From positions 27,256,243 to 27,320,242 of the forward strand of contig OX419761.1 of NCBI GenBank assembly GCA_948567375.1: a stretch of 64,000 nt of DNA. The letters run 5' to 3'. Under the pieces are notes generated by a model. It ran no database searches and was not told the DNA's origin. It saw only the letters and a program-made list of their open reading frames with translations. The translations under genes were made by a program, and so were the position numbers. Source of the stretch: Lunularia cruciata. Taxonomy: Eukaryota; Streptophyta; Marchantiopsida; Lunulariales; Lunulariaceae. Positions 54,255 through 64,000 of the stretch are shown one piece after another (the stretch's first letter is position 1; every line of letters starts with the position of its first letter).

Positions 54255-55210
54255 TCATTGAGCAATGGTTGATTACATAGTTCAAGAGTTTGTAGATATG
54301 TTTCTTGATGATTTGCCAAAGGGATTACCCTTTGATCATGGTATGCCCTTCAAGATTGAGCTAGTACCAAGGAGTACTCCAATGAATAGACCAATCTATC
54401 TGCTCTCACCAAAGGAGTTGGAGGAGTCACTAAACAACACTTACGGAGTTGTTGGAGAAATATTTCATACAACATAGTACATCTGCTTGGGAAGCAACAA
54501 TACTATCCATTCCAAATAAGGATGGAGGACTTTGTTTTTGTATTGATTAACGTGGGCTCAATAAATAAACATTGAAGAATGCATACCCTTTGCCTCAAAT
54601 TGATGACTTTCTTGATCAATTGAGTGGAGCACGATGCTTCTCCAAGTTGGATCTTCAAAGTAGCTATTGGCAAATCCCCATTAGTAAGGAGGATGTGCAA
54701 AATATTACCTTTTGCACAAATTTATAGACATTTTGAGTGGAGAATTCCACCTTTTGGACTCACTAATGCTCTGGCAATCTTCATGGATCAGATGCATCTG
54801 GTGTTGGATAGACTGTTGGATTGGTAAATGGTGGTGTTCTTGGATGTTCTATAGTAAGACAAAGGCAAAACATGTGAAGTACATGCAAGAAGTCCTAAGA
54901 CAACTACGACAGTGGAAGTTTTATTCCAAGAAGGCAAAGTGTGCCTTTTGGCAAAAGGAAGTTATCTTCTTGGGTCACAAGATCTCATCGGAGAGGATCA
55001 AGATAGAAGAGGAGAAAATCAAGGCCATCACTAATTGGCCTACTCCAAAGGATGCTATTGAAGTACATGCATTTAATGGATTGGCTAGTTTTTATCAACA
55101 ATTCATCCACTATTATGCTCATGTAGCCGCACCATTGACCAATCTCTTGGGAAAGAACTTGAGCTTTCAATGGACCAACAAGCACAAAGAAGCCTTCTAG
55201 AATTTGAAAC
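54255..55210 (+). pseudogene. Copy 4 reverse transcriptase relic
   Basis: FVDMFLDDLPKGLPFDHGMP, PRSTPMNRPIYLLSPKELE, a degenerate catalytic region (VVFLDVL-type with a deletion after it), AKCAFWQKEVIFLGHKIS, and FNGLASFYQQFIHYYAHVA. Stops and shifts break it into four frames. Confidence 0.7.
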
Positions 55211-55212
55211 AC

Positions 55213-55432
55213 ATGGATCATTGGATGGACAACTGGATCACTAGAATCATCAATGTCGGGACATTGATCCAATAGATGAGCAACAACACAAGGGCATAGA
55301 ATGAGGGTGAAGGGAATGCTGACATTGTGAATCTCCAACAAGGAGAAGAATCGCTGTAGGTTTAGTGTGTAGGCATGGCCCACTGTAAGATGACTTGGTG
55401 ACGGTCCAGTAGCGTACTTCAAGATCAAATTT
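55213..55432. other. About 220-bp foreign insertion in copy 4
   Basis: The sister copies are continuous across this point (GAAACAC to TCAACCATATG in copy 4). The extra 220 bp has an open frame on the minus strand for its whole length (YTLNLQRFFSLLEIH and LDQCPDIDDSSD words). I do not recognise it. It may be filler DNA copied from a gene or another element during break repair. Confidence 0.6.
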
Positions 55433-56901
55433 TCAACCATATGATCCTCAACTGCCATGTGTGGTTGATTTCAATACTTCTAACTTTGCAATTGGAGCCA
55501 TGTTGCAACAAGAATTCACATATGGATTACATCCCATTGCCTTTATATCTTGTAGACTAAATATAGCATAAAGGAATTACTTTGCTTGAGATTGGGAACA
55601 ACTAGCAATGATATATGCCACCAAGGTATGGAGGCATTATCTCTTGGAGAAACAAGTGGTCATGCAAATTGATCACAAGCCCTTGTTATAGACATTACAT
55701 TTGGAACACATGAAGAGTCTACATCATCGATGGGAGGAACATTTTTTGTTGTTTGATATCAAACTTGAGTACAAACCCCATTGGTTCCATGTCATCCTTG
55801 ATGCCCTATCAAAATGACCTGATTTGAAGCCTCTTCCTCTCATCACAATGGCAATTACGACAATGCCAATTGACTCCAAAGTCCAAATTGAGTTCAAGAC
55901 AGCTCTACAACAAGATCCATTCTTTCATGTGATACAAGGTCATCTTACAGCATGCAACAAAGAGTACAACACCTTCTCTTTCAAGGAAGGCTTTCTATTC
56001 CATGAGGACCGGATCTATGTTCAACCAAAGGTGATCTTCGACTTGTGCACTTTCAAGAAGCCCATGATTTACCAATTGCTGGTCAGATGGGTGTGGAAAA
56101 GACCTTGGGCACCCTCCAATGCCAATGGTGGTGGCCCAACATGGCACAAGATGTTTGGGAATTTGTCCGATCATGTGAGAGCTGCCAACGCAACAAGACC
56201 AATAACTAGAAACCGAGTGGACTCCTTCAACCACTCTCCATTCCATCTACTTGTTGGGAACATGTGAGCTTAGATCTCATCACCTCCTTGCCCAAGACAA
56301 AGCAAGGTCATACAATAATTGTGGTGTTTGTGGATAAGCTTTGTAAGCAAATTCATTTAGCACCAAAAATTGATATGGTGGATGCTCCTTGGCATAGATC
56401 TACTTTGACAATGTATTCAAATATCATGGGTGCCGTGTGTACTCATCTTTGATTATGATCCTCTATTCATAGGGAAATTTTGGCAAGCACTCTTCTAAAT
56501 ACTTGGCACTTAGCTTGTTTTGTCCACTGCCTATCATCCTCAAACTGATGGACAAATTGAATGTGAAAATTGCACCTTGGAAGATATACTTTGTGCCTTT
56601 GTCAATGTTCACCACACCAATTGGGATGAATGTCTTGCAGCTAAGGAGTTTTCATACAATAACTCCAAATGGGTAAGCACTAGATTCTCTCCTTTCTTTC
56701 TCAACTTTGGCCAAGTTCCACTTGTTCTAAATTCCCTTCTTGCTCCTCTTCCATCTCAAGTCCCTCATACTTCAACCTTCTTGACCACCATATCCCAATG
56801 GTTCCAACAAGCCAAGTCTCATCTCCTTGTTGCTCGGAATAATCAGAAACAATATGCATACCACTATTGTCATGATCTCACCTTTCAAGTTGGTGACAAA
56901 G
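55433..56901 (+). pseudogene. Copy 4 RNase H and integrase relic, first part
   Basis: RNase H words near 55440-55800, then a 147-codon open frame (55824-56267) with CTFKKPMIYQLL, and the integrase zinc region (HVRAANATRP, Cys lost). MSLDLITSLPKTKQGHTIIV has the first Asp. STAYHPQTDGQIECENCTLE retains the Glu region. NFGQVPLVLNS follows. Cut at 56901 by solo LTR Z. Confidence 0.7.
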
Positions 56902-57806
56902 TGTAATACTAGGAGCTAGCCAAATGATCTAGATGTGAAATTTGGTTTGGTAACATCTAGAATGATGTTATACATGATGGATCAAATAGATCAGATAGAA
57001 GTATCACCCAAATGGTACTTCTACTAATAATGCAAAAACTGAAATAGACTTGAAAACCTTAGAACCAATAGTTAGACATATGATTTAAAGGTGAGAATTG
57101 GGTTGGTAACATCTAGAATGATGTTATAGATGATGGATCAAATAGATCAGATAGAAGTATCACCAAAATGGTACTTCTACTAATAATGCAAAAACTAAAA
57201 TAGACTTGAAAACCTTAGAACCAATAGTTAGACATATGATTTAAAGGTGAGAATTGTGTTGGTAACATCTAGAAGGATGTTACACATGATGGACTAAATA
57301 GATCAGAAAGAGATATCACCACAAGGGGACTTCTACTAACAAAGTAGGAATTGAAATATGCCTAAAATCTTTGAAGGCAATTTCGGAGGCCTAAACGGAT
57401 GAATTAGGCCTAAAAAATATAAAGACCCCCCCCCCCACCCCTTATTAATGGATGAAAGGCTGGCCTTCCCTCCTCCTTGGTTTTTCTTGTCAAGAGCTTT
57501 CCAACAATACCTCACCCATGTGATTTTGAGATTCCTATAAGAAGATTCCCTAAAAGATTCCCTCTTGTCAAAGCTTGTTTGACTAACAAAATAGTACCAT
57601 GACCAGCATGTCATCCATCCAAGTGGGTAATCCAAGGATGGAGCTTGCTGACATGTCACCTATCTATGTGCCTAATCCTGTGGTGGAGCTTCCTTGGAGG
57701 AGATCCTCTTTGTCTATATAATAAAGAGAAGGTGCTCCTTTAGAGCATAAGAGGATTGAGTGTGAAATTTTTTTTTTCTCTCTTCTCTTGTCCTCAGAGT
57801 ATTACA
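56902..57806. mobile_element. Solo LTR of family Z (in copy 4 integrase)
   Basis: 905 bp with perfect 9-bp inverted ends TGTAATACT / AGTATTACA and exact 5-bp duplications CAAAG (56897-56901, 57807-57811). Inside are three tandem units of about 160 bp (from 56906, about 57068 and about 57230) and a CTATATAATAAAGAG promoter-like word near 57715. It is longer than the sister at 43349-44051 because of an extra unit. Confidence 0.8.
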
Positions 57807-58240
57807 CAAAGTCATGCTCTACTCTAGTAACCTACCCATCCCATTTGATACCCAAGTTTATAAAATCACCCCTAATTGGATAGGACACTTTGATGTCACC
57901 CACATCCTCTCTCATATTGCTTATCGACTTGTCTTGCCTTGTCATATGTGCATCCACCTTATCTTTCACGTCTCCAAGTTAAAAATATTTATTCCTAATC
58001 CATCTTCTTTTTCCTCTCATGCCCAACCTCTTCCTCCTCCCATCCTTATCCATGATCATGAAGAGTATAAAGTTGATTGTATACTTGCATGTCACCACAT
58101 CCAATGCGGCCGCTGACAATATATAGAGTACAAGGTCCTTTGGAAGGGTAATCCCCTTCATGATGCCACTTGGGACCTTTGTCTCACCTCTAGAATGCAC
58201 AAACAGCCATCCAAGAGTTTGAAGCTTCAAAGGCAACAAG
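57807..58240 (+). pseudogene. Copy 4 integrase C-terminus and chromodomain relic
   Basis: Resumes after the solo LTR with MLYSSNLPIPFDTQVYKI and HIIFHVSKLKIFIPN-like text. EEYKVDCILACHHIQCG follows, then a stop, then IEYKVLWKGNPLHDATWD: a clear chromodomain, broken by the TGA at about 58114-58116. Confidence 0.7.
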
Positions 58241-58268
58241 GATATCACCAACTAGCAATGGAAGAATA

Positions 58269-58670
58269 TGTAACAATATGGAGTTTAGCAACAAAGTTAG
58301 TCAAGGCTAATATAGTAGTGAATAGGCCAAATTAGCATAAAATATCCTAGAAACTTCTTGAGAAGCTTCCCACTTACTTAGCTTGTACCCCAAGTAAATA
58401 GTTTCTAGAAGGAAGCTTCTAGAAACTTCCAACCAACTTAGCTTGCACGCCAAGTAAGGGGTTTCAAGATGGAAACTTCTTGAGAAGCTTTCTAGTTAAC
58501 TTGGCTTGCACTCCAAGAAAGCGGCTCAAGGAAGCTTCTCAAGAGCTTTGAATACTCCCTATAAATATGAGAGCCAAAACTCATGCTAGGCATTCGTAGT
58601 TTCACTCATTCAAGTGTCTCAATGTGAGCTTCCATTCTCTTATTTCTCTCCTCAATCTTGATCTTTTACA
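58269..58670 (+). repeat. 3' LTR of chromovirus copy 4
   Basis: 402 bp, TGTAACAATATGGAG to CTTTTACA, partner of 49845-50274. It contains the GAAGCTTCTAGAAACTTC motif at 58412-58429. Confidence 0.8.
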
Positions 58671-59913
58671 TATTTGGTTCTCATCAAATAGAAGGCCTTC
58701 CTTGAAAGAGAAGGTATTTTTCTCCTTGCTGCATGTTGCAAGATGACCTTGCACCATATGCAAGAAGGGATCTTGTTGTAAAGCTATCCTAAACTCAATT
58801 TGGATTTCAGAATCGACTAATATTATTGTAATTGCCACTGTGATGAGAGGAAAAGACTTCAAATCAAGTCATTGTGATAGTGCATCAAGGATAACATGCT
58901 ACCAACCAAGTTTGTACTCAAGTTTGATGCCAAAAAATTGTAGTTGTTCCTCCCATTGATGATGTAGACTCCAAATGTAATGTCTACAACAAGAATTTGT
59001 GATTGATTCGTATGATGACTTGTTTTCCCAAGATGACTTGTTTTCCCAAGAGATAATGTCTCCATACTTTGGTGGTATATACCATTGCTAGTTGTTCTTA
59101 ATCTTGGGTAAAGTAATTTCTTTATGTAGTGTTTAGTTGGCACAACACAAAGGCAATGGGATGTAATCCATCTGGAAATTTGTACTACAACACGACTCTA
59201 ATGGCAAAGTTAGAAGCATCAAAATCAACCACACAAGGTAGTCAAGGATCACGGTTGAAGAATGGGTCTTGAAGACACCATATGTTTCAACTTCTGGGAT
59301 GCTTTTTTGTTCTTGGTTGTCCAATGAAAGCTTATCAGTCTTCCACAAGAGGTCAGTCAATGGTGCGGCCACATGAACATAATAGTGGATGAACTATTGA
59401 TAAAAAAAAATTATCAGTCCATTACATGCCCTCACTTCTACGGAATTCTTTGGGGTAAGCCAATCAATAATGGCATTGATTTTCTCCTTTTCCATCTTGA
59501 TTCCCTTTGATGAGATCTTATGACCCAAGAATGTAACTTCCTTTTGCCAAAAGGCACACTTTGACTTCTTATAGTAAAATTTCCATTGTTGTAGTCATCT
59601 TAGTACCTCTTGCATGCAATTCACGTGTTTTACCTTTGTCTTGCTATATATTAAGATATCATCCAAGAATACTACCATGTGTTGATCCAATAGCCCATCC
59701 ATCACCCAATGCATCTAATCCATGAAGACTATTGGAGCATTAATGAGCCCAAAAGGTAGAACTCTCTATTGAAAATGTCCATATCTTGTGTAAAAGGTAG
59801 TCTTTTCCACATCCTCTCTATCAATGGGAATTTGCTAATAGCCACTTTATATATCCAACTTGGAGAAGTATTGTGCTCCACTCAATTGATTGATCAAGTC
59901 ATCAATTTGAGAC

Positions 59914-59988
<75 letters not shown>

Positions 59989-60530
59989 TTAATTTTTTAT
60001 TTAGGCCATGATAATCAATATAGAAGCAAAGTACTTTATCCTTCTTTGGAACAAATAGTACCGGTATTCCCAAAGGAGATGTATTATGTTGTATGAAGTC
60101 CTTCTCCAACAACTCCATCAATGTTGTTCAAATCCCATCCAACTCCTTTGGTGAGAGCCAATAGATTGGTCTACTCATTGGAGTACTTCCTTGCAATAAC
60201 TCAATCTTGAGGTGCATACATTGATCGGAGGATAATCCCTTTGGTAGATCATCCAGAAACACATCTAAAAAATCTTAAAGTATTTGATAAACAATTGCTT
60301 GATGAGGCTTTTGCCCCTCCTCAGATTCTCCATGCATAATTGGCTTGATCCACATTGCAGAAGTAGACTTATGTTCCTCCAAAGCTTGCTCTATGGCTAC
60401 TTTACTAACAAACTTCCCATCTTGGGACTTATCTTCTTTCAAAGCTTGTTGTATGGCTATTTTCTTGACAAATTTCCCATCTTGGAAAGGATTATTCTTA
60501 GGTATCTTACTCAAAGGTGCCAAACAACTT
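58671..60530 (-). pseudogene. Copy 3 RNase H, reverse transcriptase and linker relic
   Basis: The minus strand resumes copy 3 right after copy 4. Text includes QIEFRIALQQDPFLHMVQGH, RNase H words near 59100-59300, the RT regions CAFWQKEVTFLGHKIS (near 59520) and VVFLDDILIY-like text (near 59660), and MMELLEKDFIQHN with VPKKDK (near 60060). A (TA)34 microsatellite (59919-59986) interrupts RT. Two 60-bp linker units lie at about 60376-60495. Confidence 0.7.
59919..59986. repeat. (AT)34 microsatellite inside RT relic
   Basis: 68 uninterrupted bases of AT. The sister copies have a short GCATAYCC at this place, so the run expanded after insertion. Confidence 0.95.
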
Positions 60531-60539
60531 AATCAAAAA

Positions 60540-60860
60540 TTCCTACCTTGGTTTTGCACTTGAATTTGTCATCGGGTCTCATCAAATTGAACCTTGTGAT
60601 GTTCAAGCCAAGGCAAACCCAAAATGACATCATATTGTATAGGTGTCACTACAAATCTCATACACTCCACATACTCCTTCCCAATCTTGAATGTAACAAG
60701 ATGTGAGGTATGGATTGCAGAACCCTTTATACCATCCTCAATCATCAATTTATTTCCAATTATTGGCTTGATGGGAATACTTAATTTCTTTGCTAATTGC
60801 ATAAACATAAAATTATCTAAACTTATAATATCCACCAAATTATACAACCATAATCAGATA
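60540..60860 (-). pseudogene. Copy 3 protease relic
   Basis: Minus strand: QLAKKLSIPIKPIIGNKLM, TSHLVTFKIGKEYVECMRFV and DVILGLPWLEHHKVQFD. This is the longest protease frame among the chromovirus copies (92 codons), but the active-site region is changed (DIISLDN). Confidence 0.65.
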
Positions 60861-62125
60861 TCATACCTTGCAAGTGAAGCAAACTTGCATAGGCCGAGCC
60901 CTCAATCCCATTAGAACTAATCAAGTTCCTAATAGGTGGCTCAAAATCTCCTATTATGATTTCTTTTTTGTAACTTGATCATTTTGCTCCACAAACTCCA
61001 TATGGATGATTTGATGAGGTCACACATTCTTGAGTGTACATTCAATTATGCAAAGTCCAATTTAGTGATAATAAAAACAACCACCATTTTGTTGCAATCT
61101 TTTTTTATCTATAGTACCAAGTGGTCTCAGTTGGATGGCATCAATCTCCATTTGTGCCAATTACTCCACCTATCTGTAGTGTATTGGTAGGTTCTATGGA
61201 GTTTGAGTTTGAGATCAAGATTTTACAACCAATAAATCAAAGCGTTCAGCCAAGTGCATGCCTTCCTCCAAGTGTTTTGGCTCTTGCATAGTCACCTCTA
61301 GTTTGGTTTGTGATTTCAAGCTCTTCATAATAGATCTAAAGCTTCACCTTCTAGTATATCTAGAATTTGCATGATGATGTTTTGGAGTTGCATGATGATA
61401 TTTTGGAATTGCATGATGTAGCTCTTTATAGAGAAAATTTGCTTCAACTCTTCCAAACTATCTTGTGTGGCATTTATAGCTTGGAATCAACAAATTATTG
61501 CACTCTTGAATTCTCCTCATATCAAGATTGGTGCAAAAATTGTTGTTCAACTCGCTCATCTTGTAACTGCCACCATAGTTTTGCTCCTTAATCTAGTTGG
61601 CTAGAAGCCAAAGGATTTATTTTTGTTCATCTTGAAGATTTATAACTTCAAAATAATGTTTTTTATCAAACACAAAATTCCCCACTATGCTCAGGTGATT
61701 CTTGCCTTCAAATACCTTGGGCTTTGGAAATTGGATTTTCTCTTCCTCTTCTTGAAATGGTACTCACTCTACATGCTCTTGTTGTTGATGATCTTGTTCT
61801 TCCAACAATTGAGTAAGGTGTTTGATTGGTTGTTGCATGGCAATGATAACCTTGGGCATTGCTGCCATGACTACTACTCTATCAAACAACCTATAGTTGA
61901 TCTAAGTTAACACGTATCTAGATGCAACACGTCCACCATTCTCCATAAGTTACAAACAAAGTACCAAGGGTTCATCGGACAAGGTGATCTAATTCAAAAA
62001 AATTTATCCAAAGTGTGAGATTATGAAAAAAGTGAAATGATGCTTGGGTAGTACATGGACACAAAAATCTCAATGGTTTGATGGAAAAGGATTTGGTGGT
62101 CCATAAATTCTATCCATCCCATTTT
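60861..62125 (-). pseudogene. Copy 3 gag relic
   Basis: Minus strand, between the primer site and the protease, collinear with copy 1 gag (MDRIYGPPNPFPSNH at its start). The zinc-knuckle region near 61060-61090 and the C-terminal text are present. Stops are frequent. Confidence 0.6.
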
Positions 62126-62138
62126 GCTCTAATACCAA

Positions 62139-62653
62139 TGTAAATTGCAAAAGACCAAGACTAAAGAAAGAAATAGGAGAATGGAATATCAAAGTGAAGA
62201 TCACATTGGGACTCTTGAATGAGTGAAACTCCAAATGCCTAACATGAGCGTAGACTTTGGTATTTATAGAGAAATATACAAGACTCTTGAGAAGCTTTCT
62301 AGAAGTTGCCTGCTTGGAATGCAAGCCAAGTTAATAAAAAAATATTCCTTCTAGAAGCCACCTACTTGGCGTGTAAGCTAAGCTAGCCAAGAAACGTCCT
62401 TCAAGAAACCACCCTACTTGGCGTGCAAGCTAAGCTAGCCAATAAACTCCCCTCTAGAAACCACCTTCTTGGCGTGCAAGCTAAGCTAGCCAAGAAGCTT
62501 CTCAAGAAGCTTTCTCCTTGGTATGCGTGTTACCTAATACTTGGAAGGTGCCAAGTAGCTTCCCAAATGCTTCTAGAATATTCGCAGCTAATTTGGCCTA
62601 TTTGCTACTTTGTTAGTCTTGATTAACTCATTAATAAGTTCCATATTGTAACA
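62139..62653 (-). repeat. 5' LTR of chromovirus copy 3
   Basis: 515 bp from TGTAAATTGCAAAAGACC to ATATTGTAACA, followed by CCATG. The TATA box is at 62261-62268 (minus). It is longer than the other LTRs because the GCGTGCAAGCTAAGCTAGCC module is present three times in a row. Confidence 0.8.
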
Positions 62654-64000
62654 CCATGACTAGTAAAAAGGAAGAAAAGTAAATATAACATAAAGGGAGT
62701 TGGGTAGAAGACCATGGACAGACTATGAATTGGAGTGAAATTCAAGGTCAAAGTGAATGAAGTTGTGTGTGAAGTGGAATAAAAGTAGAATAAAAGTATA
62801 CTTGTTAAACCATCTTGTATCAAGAAGGTGTAAACGTTAACCCAACTTGTGACAAAGAAGTGTCTGTACTAAAGAGAGTGTAATTGTCCAAGGGGTAACA
62901 CAAGATAGTGTCAAAAGTAATAATAGCAAGAAACATTTTATTAACTAAAGAACTCTTGAAGTGAAAGGTAGATGGAAGCAATTAGGCAAAAGTTTGATTA
63001 AGTAACCAAAGAACTCTTGAGCTAAAGGGTAGATGGAGCAGTTGAGGCAAAAGGCTCATTGTGTTGACCAAAGAACTTCTAAGATGAACAATAGATGGAT
63101 CAATTAGGCAAAGTGCTCATGATCACTTGAGGTGAACAAGAAGTGGATGAATATTAGATGGCTCAATTAGGCAAAGGGCACAAGATCAATTAAGGCAAAC
63201 CATAAGTGGATGAACAACAAGTAGATCAATTAGACAAAGTGCTCAAGATCATATGAGGTAAACAATAGGTGAAGCAATTAAGCATAATCCTTTAAATGAA
63301 CAATACATGGAGCTATTTGAGATGAGGTTTAACAATAGATAGAATTGTTTGGCAAGAGGTTTAAGAAATCAACAAAAGATGGAATTGTTTGGCAAAAAAA
63401 GAAGGTACAAAACAAACAAAAGAACTTGGGAGTGTATGATGAGTATCATATCATTGCAAGAGATGAACAGGAAAAAATATATACAATATTTTAAAAAACA
63501 AAAACAAAACAAAAAATACACTACAATGAACTTACTCAACAACTAGACAACTACTATTACAACAAACAAGTAGCGTGTAAACCACCATACCAATCCTACA
63601 CCAAGATGAATAAGAAAACAAACCCAAACCCAAACCCAAACCAAACCAAACCAGCAATGAGCCAATATGTTGAGTAAAGATATACTATAATGAACCTACT
63701 AGACAACTGTTGGTGCATCTAGCAAGTATTATGTAAACCATCTCACCAATCCTAAATTGATATTGTCAAGTGGCCTGGCCTACAAGATTTATAAAGAAGT
63801 AAGATAATTTGTTTCTTAATACGTAAAAAGGTAGCTAAGCACAAGGCGTGCAAACTGGTTGGATATTAAGACATGAGAGTAGAAGAAGTTTGAAGAATTG
63901 GGGATCCAAAGCTCATTAAATGCATATGAATTGCAAATGATATCTGCAAATAGAAATGAATAATAAATCCATAAAGGAGATGAGTGAATCTAACATATCA
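62654..64000 (-). repeat. Repeat X, minus-strand copy, continuing past the window
   Basis: The reverse complement matches 41980 down to 41205 and then 35735 down to about 35140, skipping chromovirus copy 1. It contains ACCAAAGAACTCTTGA and GATGAACAATAGATGGA words in a loose 50-60-bp periodicity, and an AAACCC run near 63621-63640. It continues beyond 64000. It confirms that copies 1 and 2 were inserted into X. Confidence 0.65.

Larger units (their letters stand above)
49845..58670 (+). mobile_element. Chromovirus copy 4, nested in copy 3
   Basis: Plus strand: 5' LTR 49845-50274, primer site from 50275, gag from 50297, protease 53520-53760, about six linker repeats, reverse transcriptase, RNase H, integrase, chromodomain near 58050-58190, 3' LTR 58269-58670. 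Flanks GATTT (left) and TATTT (right) fit a diverged 5-bp duplication. It is itself interrupted by three foreign pieces (51590-53519, 55213-55432, 56902-57806). Confidence 0.85.
48012..62653 (-). mobile_element. Chromovirus copy 3, split by copy 4
   Basis: Minus-strand element with exact 5-bp duplications CCATG (48007-48011 and 62654-62658). Parts: 3' LTR 48012-48485, integrase 48500-49844, [copy 4 inserted 49845-58670], remaining pol 58671-60850, gag to about 62110, primer site near 62128-62137, 5' LTR 62139-62653. The interrupted text joins across copy 4 in the same order as copy 1, which proves the nesting. All domains are decayed. Confidence 0.85.

Noticed and set aside
57425..57441. Poly-C run as a possible assembly gap or i-motif element
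   Set aside because: It lies inside solo LTR Z, is short and has no context; homopolymer slippage is enough to explain it.
63613..63655. Telomere-like AAACCC run
   Set aside because: The plant telomere unit is CCCTAAA; here the T is missing and the run decays into AAACC units. The plus-strand copy of repeat X has a GTTTG-rich stretch in the same place, so it is a simple-repeat expansion within X.

Overview
The window looks like nuclear DNA of a streptophyte (a land plant, possibly non-seed, or a charophyte relative). It carries one intron-rich lipase gene with plant-type structure, chromodomain Ty3/gypsy retrotransposons, a Copia-like LTR primed by initiator tRNA-Met, and degenerate relic repeats. 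There are no bacterial operons, rRNA genes or CRISPR arrays. The species cannot be fixed from sequence alone.

Layout. Positions 1-16163 hold no gene I can defend. They contain relics of one dispersed repeat family (7160-7560 minus; 11.4-13.9 kb plus; tail at 21420-21540) and a candidate MULE-like element (10794-14275). Positions 16164-19256 carry the only convincing host gene: a nine-exon, 498-residue alpha/beta-hydrolase of the bacterial-type lipase family, with phase-consistent GT-AG introns. A Copia-like LTR and primer site lie at 22083-22473.

Positions 22703-32616 are the highlight: a minus-strand Ty3/gypsy element with 4-bp flanking duplications. In reading order it encodes gag with two zinc knuckles, an aspartic protease, a complete cytosine-5 DNA methyltransferase (motifs I, IV, VI, VIII, IX, X), reverse transcriptase, RNase H and integrase, ending in a C-terminal PHD finger. 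The reading frame is broken only by three in-frame TAG codons and one 1-nt shift in the protease. The LTR arrangement is circularly permuted relative to a normal element.

Positions 32.6-64 kb are a nest of AT-rich, decayed Ty3/gypsy chromovirus copies of one family: copy 1 at 35736-41204 minus, copy 2 at 41991-47818 plus, copy 3 at 48012-62653 minus, and copy 4 at 49845-58670 plus, inserted inside copy 3. A solo LTR of the family lies at 34337-34914. Copies 2 and 4 were themselves hit by other LTR families (43349-44051, 51590-53519, 56902-57806). The nest sits in an unrecognised repeat (X) that flanks it in opposite orientations.

The two retroelement types attach different chromatin modules to integrase (chromodomain versus PHD finger). 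Only the 22.7-32.6 kb element carries its own DNA methyltransferase, which suggests it could influence the chromatin or methylation state of its own copies. That functional link is inference.
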